This document shows, one piece after another, positions 1 through 10,900 of a stretch of 64,000 nucleotides of DNA (position 1 is the stretch's first letter; each line of letters begins with the position of its first letter). The notes under the pieces were generated by a model. That model ran no database searches. It had not been told where the DNA came from and saw only the letters and a program-made list of their open reading frames with translations. The DNA lies in NCBI GenBank assembly GCA_934047225.1, contig OW203990.1:21183045-21247044 (forward strand). The letters are read 5' to 3'. The stretch comes from Ypsolopha sequella. Lineage: Eukaryota; Arthropoda; Insecta; Lepidoptera; Ypsolophidae. The position numbers and the translations under genes were made by a program.

Positions 1-581
1 TAAAATATAGTAAATATATATATGAAAAAAAAAAAAATGGTTTCGTCACCAGTATCTTGAACATAACTTACCCTGTGACGAAAGTTGCTGACCAAATCAA
101 CAACCTGTATAAAGATATCACGGAAATCACGAAAGTTGTTTCATACATTTTAATAATCTTTCCTATTGGAATAGCTGTTTTTTTTCGCGATTTCTCTAGT
201 TTTCGTCTTTCAGCCAACAAACTAAACGCTGCTTTCAGCATATAAAAATCCAGCCCGTATATTTTTGTACTTGTAGAGTGCAGATTACATCAAGCTATAC
301 ATATTGTTACCTATCTTAGTTTGTACCTATCTTATATCATTTACTATCTATAGGGGCTAATGTAGTACTGCAAGAGATAGTTTGATGTGATCTCCACAGT
401 ACGACTATAATTTTTAGGCAAAGTATTATGTATGAGCGGCAGGTATTGACAAATCATTGGTGGCAGGGGATTTACTGTTACATACCATCTTATTTGGTTC
501 ATACCAGGTTTATACAGTACAATAACAGTAGTAGCAAATTATTGTGGTGCTTGTATGTGGTTTTATTCTTTTTTTTTTCAG
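1..581 (+). other. Intron sequence upstream of the SP1 active-site exon
   Basis: No coding exon of the protease could be found here. The preceding exon of this gene family (the one holding the VAGWG-type motif) must lie outside the window. One short inverted-repeat element sits at 273-402. The stretch ends in a pyrimidine tract and AG acceptor at 580-581. Confidence 0.6.
273..402. repeat. MITE family C, copy 1
   Basis: The ends are imperfect inverted copies of GTACAGTGGAGATCACATCA; the left one is diverged and the right one reads TGATGTGATCTCCACAGTAC. Two more copies lie at 15700-16061 and 16181-16297. No coding capacity. Confidence 0.65.
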
Positions 582-1144
<563 letters not shown>

Positions 1145-1281
1145 ATAGTCTTTTTTTTTCTTTAGTTTAAAATTAAGCTTTAGGATCTAGGAATCATAAT
1201 TAAATTACTTCATATTGCAAAGAGAGTAACATAAGCCTCTTTCCTTTACTTTTTTAGGTTTTCTATAGATATTGATGCGAC

Positions 1282-1673
1282 CAGGGCCGTCTTTGGCCAT
1301 TCAGGGGCCTGGGGCACACTGAGTTTGAGGGGCCCTTTTGATGAAAACATAATTGTGGTGTGTTTTTGTTGGTTATATTTAATGAAAATGTAAGCTAAGT
1401 CATGTGTAAATTTAAAATATTGATGGAACTGTAAATAATATGAACTTAAATTGCGCAAATATAAAGAAAAACAAATTGTTGCAAGACCGTCCGAACGAAA
1501 ACGTAAAATGGATGTGGCTTTTTTTCTATGTATTTGTGCATATTGTTTATATCTGCCTTATTTGGTGTAAATATATGTCAATAATCATTTAAAAATGTAA
1601 AAGTCTCTGAGGCCCCGTCAAACCGGGGGCCCTGGGCTAGTGCCCCCGTGCCCTTATGGAAAAGACGGAACTG
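1282..1673. repeat. Short hAT-like non-autonomous element in the SP1-SPH2 spacer
   Basis: Starts CAGGGCCGTCTT and ends AAGACGGAACTG, a 12-bp imperfect inverted repeat of the CAGGG type common in hAT relatives. The inner sequence holds complementary GGGGCCC-rich segments. I could not find a clean 8-bp target duplication. The rest of the spacer 1145-1985 shows no gene; the SPH2 start follows at 1986. Confidence 0.55.
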
Positions 1674-1985
1674 GACTAGATAAAATATAATGTTTAAACG
1701 CATTCGTATCCCCGATCTTTTAAAACAATTCAATGTGCGGTTAAATAAAATGATATTAAAATTTTCTTTTCACGTGTACTTTATTACTTTAAGTCAACTT
1801 TTTATCTGAAAAAGGCCTTAATTAGCAGTTAAACGAGGCCCGCATTTTCGGCAATGAAAGTTTGTAGTGACGAAATCTGCTGTTTTCACTCCATACCGTA
1901 TTGGTTTTGTTAAAAATTCACACATACGGAATTTATCAGTCGCTGATTTTACATCTATTTTATAGAGAGTATAATTTTGAGTAAA

Positions 1986-4900
1986 ATGTTTGGTATTAAT
2001 TTATTATTAATTTTTAGTTTCTATTTGGTCCAGTTTTCGGTAAGTTTTTACCTAACAAATTAACTTGGTACCTATGTCTTCAAGTTGGGATCTCAGCATA
2101 GAATTATATTTCAGTATTGCTTCAGCGGATCTAATGGATTATTGGGGTTGATGTTCGGCTACCAAAAAATATGTTTTTGTAGTGAGTATATATTTTTCTA
2201 GAATATAATAAAAATTCAGCTTCCCTTTTAGGGTTGAAAGATATAGATTGGAAGGTAAACAAATACTTAATTACTTATAATACGTCTTTATCAACCCCAG
2301 CGAGTATTAGTATTTATCTAACTTTACTTCCTAACTTTGTCTTCACCTATTAAATTGCCGTTTTCTATATAGAATTTGAAGGAAACTCAATTTTCAGTAC
2401 TAACATTTTTGCATTTTGTTTAGGAATGACAAATCCAAATTATGTAATTTTTTTGTGTATGAATGAGACAATACTAACAACAACATTAATTTAATTTTTA
2501 AAAAGTGTCAGCTGTAAAAAATTATTACGAATCTTATCATGGAAATTGATGGCATTTAGGACGGACTGTTTTGGTTATCAAACTGACAATAAAAACAAAA
2601 TTTAATTCGTAGATGTACAACCTTGAAATCAACTTTCAAACAAAAAAACAAATAATGGAAATAGCTATTGAATTACAGGAATTATGAACTTATGAATCTG
2701 TAAGAAAATTTCGGCAATTTCATAGATAAAGACCTATTACTTCTTCCGCAAAAACAGGATGTGGAGTATCACAAAAGAACATCCTGGACCCAGTAAGGAG
2801 TGGTCGTCTCCTGGGTGGAGAGCCAGCGACACCTCATCAGTTCCCATGGCTGGCGATTGTGAACACTGGATCTCAGACGTTTGGTGGCGCATTAATTTCT
2901 GATAGACATATATTGACTGCTGCTTCACCTTTATATGGGTAAGTTAGGATATTTATACAGTTGTAACTTTAAAATAATTCTTTGGCAAAGGTCGTATTTC
3001 CTTAAATTTTTTATACATATAGGTAATATTATTAATACTCGCGTGAGCTGACATACTAAATTATTATTACATAGGTACGGCTTGAACACTCGCGTGTGAT
3101 TGTTGTTGACTATATGCCAACCGTTTCATATAGTCAACGGTTCATAAGAAACTATTGGCATGTAGTCAACAACAATCACGTGAGTGTTCAAGCCGTATGT
3201 AATAATAATATAATAATTTTTATACAGTTTATGACAGATAGTGCATGTCCGATCGCTCATGCGTATTATATCTATGGCAGATCTGTAATTATTTTTTGTT
3301 CATTATACAGTAAATAGCTACAAAACTTAAATTCCAAGGTCTACTGGTTATACTTAAGGGTTGGTTCCGTCAAACATGCTCTCGCGTGTGGAAAATTTAG
3401 CATATAAAATGAAAATATTTTTAACAAATAAATTTTTTGTAAATATCTGTAGTTAAGAAGTTAAATTACATTATGTATTTTTCAGATTTGACACAAGTAT
3501 CACAATTATCAGGACAAAAATTTTTAAGAATCACGAATAACTTAATTGGCATTGCAAATAGAAAAAAAAAAAGTTTTTTAGAAGTTTCATTTTTTTTTGC
3601 GTTAAGAGGTATTTTAATATTTTTCCTTTAATTATTTTAAAAGAAATACGCAAAATTTTAATTTTTAATTTTTTCTGTACAGATAGAATGTTGAATGTTT
3701 GGGTATTTCTTTTAAAATAACGACAAGAAATAAAAAAAAAATTAAAATCTGAAAAGGCTACTTTAAATTCTTTACTCTAAGTAAAGAAATATTTTGTTTT
3801 GTAGTTAGATTAGTAGACTGATCATACCAGTTCCAACACCAAATGACGTTTTCCGTGATTTAAGTGATATTTCCGTTTTTTTTTCTCGATGATTTTGATA
3901 CTTGTGTCAAATCTGAAAAATACACAATGTAGTTCAACTTCTTAACTTATTACCTAAATTTTATTAGTTTAAAATATTTGATTTAATATGCTAAATTGTC
4001 CAAACGCGAAAGCATGTTTGGCGGAACCGGTCCTTAACAAACTTTGTTCTAAAACAATTCATTTTAAAAATTTCACGTTATTTCAAAAGTATTCTAAATA
4101 AAATTGTTCTATAAGATTAGGTCAAATTGTGAATATGCAGTTTGTGGCGTAGTAGTTTGTAAGTAATATCTATAAGAAGCGAGTTATATAACTTAATTTC
4201 AGAGTCCAAGCCACCGAAATAACGGTGACTCTGGGAGCCCACGACCGCTGCGGTAACCACCAGCCGACCCTGAACGGTAGCGTGGCCTCTGTGGTGATCC
4301 ACCCGACCTACTCACCTACTGACATGAACAACGATATCGCACTGCTGCGGTTGAGGCACGCCGTCTACTTCAGCCAGTTCGTGTCTCCAATCTGCATGCC
4401 TCAAACCAGTGAGTGTCTTGTCTGCGACTTGTTCTAACCGACTACAACCCTAACGATTCTTGTCCCATCGTCTATTGTTTTACTATTGTTCTATATTTTT
4501 TGGTCCTGTAAGGGTTAAGGGTATGGCATATTCTAGCAAATGACGAAACAAAAACATAAATGACAAACTTAAAACGAAATGCATCATGATGAATTTGAAT
4601 AAAATAAAAAATATTTTATCTTTATATAAAAATAAAAAATGTCTTTGTAATAATATAATATTGATGCATCATGTTTTTCTGCAAGTTCTATAACAATAAT
4701 AACAAATAAAAGTGAATAGACGAAGTCGATTGTCGATCGTAAATCAAATTTGATTTAACATAGTCCTAAGATGTTTTAAATTTTAAAAATAGTATTTTAA
4801 TAATAAATATGATATAAATATTCAACACGAGTGTTATCTATAAAATTTGATCATTAATAAAAAAGTTAATATGCAGTTGAACTAAAGTGGAATAAATTCA

Positions 4901-7900
4901 TCCTAAACACATTGTTACACTTAATGAAATACAAAAAGGAACTTAAAAACAGTGTCAGAAGTGAAGAAACTAATAAATTTTACTTAAATTCAGTGAAATA
5001 AGTGTTAAAAAATCAAAAACAGTGCAAGTGCAATCTCAACAGTTTAAAGTCCAACAACCGTCCTTGCATGGCTTTAAAACAATTATTCCCAAATAAGGTT
5101 GATAATTTCGCATCAACTTGTAATCTCAAATTGGCGTAGTGGTTAAAGAGGTCAATTTTTGCAGTATTACACTGCACACTCAGCGAGGACCTGGTTCGAT
5201 CCCCGCCAACCTACAACTTTTGTAAGAAGAATGGATTTTCTAAATAATATTACTTTCCGTAAAAAAGTACACAGTCAATCGGAAAGTGATGAAACTAAAC
5301 ATAACTCATCGTCCTCGTTAGATGGCAGCACTAACAGCTTACCAAACATATCAACCGACGAACAAGTTAATCTGGAGCAGATGCGTCGCGAATTAGAAGA
5401 CGCAAATGTTCAATTAACTATCGCGCATGAAGAAATACAAAATTTGTCGTTGGAAAATTCAACTTTAAAATCAACAATAGAGGAATTGAGAAAAACATGT
5501 GACTTGTTAAAAAAAGTAACAATTGATTTGACACCCAAAAAGGCAAAACAAAAATCGACGTCTACTCAAAGGACTAAAGCTGACAAAGTGCAGATTATTC
5601 AAGCCAATCACACATCGGTTACCATTGATGTTCCGAATAACATTGAACATCAACAAACTACACCTGAACCTCCTGAACCTGAAAAAATTTGTGATTCTAA
5701 TACAGATAATACAGCAACGAAGGCAAATAAGAACAGAATATGTATACTCAGTAGCAATAAACATAACAAAATTATTAACTTAGCTGAAGAGACCTTTGGA
5801 ACTGACTACCAAATCTGTCATTATTTAACACCCCAAGTTGGAACCAGGGAGATATTAAAAGGTTTTAATGAAATAGTTAGAGACTTTACAAATGATGAAT
5901 ACTGCTTCATAATGATCGGAGATGAGGACTTCAAAAAAACAAAAAGTTACTATGACTTGGTCCTGCACATAAGGCAATCTTTAGAAAAAGTTAATCATAC
6001 AAACGTCATAATTTGTCTTCCTACTTACAAATATGGAGAACACACTAATATGTTTAACTGGCGAGTTGAAACTTTTAACAATCTCTTATATCTTGACGTT
6101 ATAACTAATGAGTACGCATACATAGTTGACTCAAACGTAACACTAGTTTATGACTTCAGCATGTTCTCAGAACGTTATAGTCAACTTAACAATCGAGGAA
6201 TGATAAACATATTCAAGAGTATGAAACAAAAGGTGATTCAGATAGAAAACTTTCATAGTAATTATTATTTAGGAACAGGTAAAAATGAGGAGGACATGAC
6301 AGAAGAAGTAAAAGAAGACGTGATAGAACAAAAACATGTGAAATACGATGATAACGTGAAAAAACAAGAGACGAATTTTTTTCGCGTATAATTATATCCA
6401 TTTACTCCACCAGAACATTTCAGGACTGATAAAAAAATCGGACGTCTTAACAGTGTATTTAGAAGAGTTATCGTCGCAAGAAACACCAGTCGAAGTCATC
6501 TGTATCACCGAGCATAATATGAAGCCGGGAGATGAACAACTACTTACGGTTCCGAATTTCAGTTTAGCAGCGCACTTCTCACGGAGTACCAAAAGAAGAG
6601 GCGGCACCTGTATCCTAGTGAAAATGGGTCAACAATTCAAAGAACTTAAAGATGTGGCTAAACTCTCGATAGAAAATGTACTTGAGTGTTGTGCAATAGA
6701 ATTAAGTAATCTTGGAGTTATTGTAGCATGTGTATATCGAGTACCTAAGAAAAGAGATGCCAAAAAGTACTTTGAAACTTTTTTCGAGAGATTGGAGCTT
6801 ATATTGTGTAAGATCCATAAGAAATCAAATAAAAAAATCGTTCTTTGCGGAGATTTTAATATTGATATTCTGAAGGACACAAATACTACGCGACGTTTCC
6901 AGAATTTATTATTTAGCTTTAATTTAAAACTTGAAATAAAAGAACCTACAAGGCTAGCAAGTGGGACGTGTTTAGACAACTTTGCTCATGATGTGAAAAG
7001 GGGTTGTAAGGGAAAAGTCATTGAATACGGTCTTTCAGACCACACAGCTCAGATATTAAAGGTTCCAATTAAAAAGACTTGTAAAATAAGTTCATGGTCT
7101 ATAGACAAGAGAGAATTCAGCAAGGATAATCTACAAAAATTCAAAAATTGTCTTAAATGTGTATCATTTTCTGAAATGTATGATTGTAAAGAGGCAAATG
7201 GTGCTTATAACAAATTCTCTGACCTTTTCCTTTTATTTTACGACCTATGTTTTCCGCTCATGAAAGTACATATAAAAGCTAATAAAAAACCTAAATGGGT
7301 CTCAAAAGGGATTAAAAAATGCAGTCGAAGACAAAGAGAGCTTCTTTGGAAATATAGAAATAATCCTACACAAGAAAACCAACTAGAACTTAAAACGTAT
7401 TCCAAAAGATTTAGAAAAATTATAAGATTGACGCAGGCATCGCAAAATAATCACTTCATACAATCATCTGAAAATAAATCAAAGGCTAGTTGGAAAGTCA
7501 TAAATAAAACAAAAACAAATTTTCCTCAGGAACCAATAGGCATAATAAAAACTGATAAAACTATAATTACGGACCCAAACCACATAGCCAATGCGTTTAA
7601 TGACTTTTTTGTGGATGAAATAAATAATGCAAATCAAAGTGCATCCAGTAGCTCTGGTAGAATAAACTATAATTCAGTTAATTCAATGTATATGCCTCCA
7701 ACAACACCAATAGCATTACGTAAAATTATCCAGTCTCTAAAAAATAAAAATAGTGTAGGCTATGATGGAGTTCACACCAAAGTAGTAAAATATGTCTCAG
7801 AAATAATAGCCCCACATATATGCTACATTTTCAACTTATGTATTAGCGATGGTATCTTCCCAGAAAGACTAAAACCGGTCATAGTCAAACCACTGTTTAA

Positions 7901-10900
7901 GAAAGAAGATAAACAAAACATGAAATTTTATCGACCCGTGGCTTTGACATCAATATTTTCCAAAATATTAGAAAAAGTAATTTACGAAAATCTATCGTCT
8001 TACTTAGAAAAATTTGGCATACTAATCAATGAACAAAAAGGTTTCCGTAAAGAAAAGACCATTAACATGGCGGTTTATGACTTACTAAACGAAATAATAT
8101 CATGTGTCGATAAAGGTAGTCCAATATGTGCTTTATATATGGACATGACGAAAGCATTCGACTTTGTTGATCATAAAATATTATTGAATAAACTTTACTC
8201 ATATGGAATAAGAGGAAACATTCATTGCCTGATTAAGTCCTATTTAAGCAACCGGCATCAAAGAACTGAAATTAATAAAATATGTCCTATTACAAGAAAA
8301 CAAATTAAATATTTGTCTCGGAAAAGAGTTATCTCCTGCGGAGTGCCACAGGGCAGTGTGCTTGGACCCTTATTGTTTTTGACATATATAAATGACATGC
8401 CCAAAAATATCCCACATCCTATGGTGCTGTTTGCAGACGATAGTACGGTGACAATAAAATGCATGAATCATGAAAATTTTGAATTAATTATTAATAATAC
8501 TTTACATGATATAATCAATTGGCTTAGTAATAATAATCTAATAGTAAATCTTGAGAAAACGAAATGTATGAATTTTTATCAAAGAGTAAACAGAATTGGC
8601 GACATTGAAATAAAATATAATGGTAAATCAATAGAAACAGTACATGTTACAAAATTTTTGGGGTTACAGATTGATCATAAACTAACATGGAAGGCTCAAA
8701 CTTCTGAAATATGTGAAAGAGTGCACAAATATGCATATCTCTTATACAAACTGTCTCAAATTGTTAATCGCGAAACAGTTATATCTGCATACCACGGCTT
8801 CGTTGCCTCCGCACTTCGATATGGTATCATATTTTGGGGCAACTCAACCGAAAAAGAAAATGTATTTAAAGCTCAAAAACGATGCATTAGGTCAATATGT
8901 GGACTAAAAACAACGGACTCTTGCCAACCTTTTTTTAAATCGCTCAAGATACTGACTTTTCCGTCTTTATACATTTATGAGATGGCAGTTTTTGTGAAGT
9001 CAAACCCTAACTTATTTACTAAGGTCTCCGAGTCGCACCATGCTAGTACTGTAAGATCACAATTTAGACATACATTATCTCTTCGATCAGCAAAAACTGC
9101 CTTAATGCACAAAAGTGCCTTCTGTATGGGACCTAAAATTTACAACGCAATTCCAAATGACATAAAAGATTTAGATATAATTTTATTTAAGAAGAAATTA
9201 TTTAATTTGCTTATTGATAAGTGTTATTATACAATTAATGATTATTTAAATGCAAATTCTTCCTTTTGACATGTGTAATATAATAATTTATAATTGCTTA
9301 TTGATAAGTGACATTGTACAATTAATGATTATTTAAATGCTAATTATTTCTTTTGACATGTGTAATATAATCATCTATTGTAAATAATATTCATAACGTT
9401 TCATAAATGTCTATTTTTTGTTTAATGAGCATGTTTAAAGTTGCATGTGTTTAATATTTGTATGCTATACTTTAAGGCAGAACATAGCGGTCAAACGCGA
9501 AACAACCACCATCTTGTAAAAAATATAATGATACACCTATGTTTCACAAATAAACGATTGATTCTGATTCTGATTCTGATTCTGATTCTGATAATTGTTC
9601 CGTTCATTATAGCAAATATTAAAACGATAAAATTAAGTTATTGATTGACATCGTAATTGCTATGCTAATTTGATTCTTAAGAATCCCAGAAAAAAAATCT
9701 TCGGAATTCCTATCATTTGTATTTTCATAAATTAGGTACATGTAATATGTAAACAAAATAGTAGTTTATGCTACAGGGGCGCAAAGGAATAATTAAACGT
9801 AACCGAGTAATTTATTGCTTTTACGCCCGTGTATCATACTACGTTTTTCAATGCATAGTGTGAGGAAATGAAAACAAATACAATCTTGTGAACTTTAAAT
9901 TATGATTGGCTCAAAAGGATTGTATCCAGAGCCGTCAAACAGTGGAAAAAAAAAGTATAATATCTATGGTACACAGGAAAAGCTGCAGGTTAGCCAACCA
10001 TTGCAAATGAATTAAAAAAATAATAATAATAAAGCCCTAGGGCAAAATAATCGACGTTCTGTTCGGTTTTGATGCATAAAAAGTGGGCCTTTACGAGCAC
10101 TTGCATTGAAAATATTATTTTTTGTTAAAGAACCACGCTCGATTTGGATAGTGCTTTTTTTACTTGCGATTGTCGGCACTTGGTGAAAGCTTATAAAAAT
10201 TTATTATGAATTATTATATAATGATTGACATTATGTCATTGCAAAATAGAAACGCAGAAAGAAAAGTAAATCTGGATGTGAGGAGCTCTGAACCGGGATT
10301 CGAACCCGGGACCTCTCGCTTACCGGGCGATTGCTCTACCAAATAACTAGCCATTGTTGAATATTATGAAATATATTTGTTTATGTAATGTAGGACGTAG
10401 GTATATCAGATATTATAAATCACTTATTATATAAAACACTTATTATAAATCGGTTTTAATGTAATATAATTAAATAATCTATGTCTATAGGTACTAGTGG
10501 ATATAGGGAAATACACAAGAAAATGATAAAGGTTAGGTTTACTTAAATTTAATAAGAAAATACACTTGAATAAAAAAAAATATATAGAAATAAGGAATAA
10601 ACAATATTATAAATACATGCGTTCAATACATATAATAAATATATGCCTAACTCCGCACATTTGATTAGTCTTGCTAAGAAGAAGGGCAAGAAACTTAGCA
10701 AGATCAACTCTTTTTTTTTATATAATATTAGTTACAAACAAATAAATGTAACAAGTAAGCTAAAACTTTAATTGAATAAAAGATAAAAAGCTAAAAACAT
10801 TAAAAATATTATAATCATATTAATTAATTGAAGTGTGAAAACTGGTTTAGAATTTTGAGAATTCCAATGAGGTCACGGCACTTTTTCATCGAATTACCTC

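Larger units (their letters stand above)
4870..9592 (+). mobile_element. Nearly full-length CR1/Jockey-group LINE with two ORFs
   Basis: It sits in SPH2 intron 4 in sense orientation. It has a 5' leader (start estimated), ORF1 (5231-6391), ORF2 with endonuclease and reverse transcriptase (6360-9269), and a 3' end of GATTCT hexamers (9560-9592) instead of poly(A), a habit of CR1-type elements. A truncated copy of its 3' end lies at 56398-56652. No target duplication was identified. Confidence 0.85.

Noticed and set aside
5159..5230. Upstream ATG extending LINE ORF1
   Set aside because: It would translate the tRNA-like fold; the ATG at 5231 directly after it is the more natural start.
6359..6365. 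AAAAAAC as a -1 frameshift site between LINE ORF1 and ORF2
   Set aside because: The heptamer is not in the codon register needed, and a -1 shift would not lead into the ORF2 frame.
10286..10351. Functional tRNA gene
   Set aside because: Good T arm, but acceptor and anticodon arms do not fold correctly.
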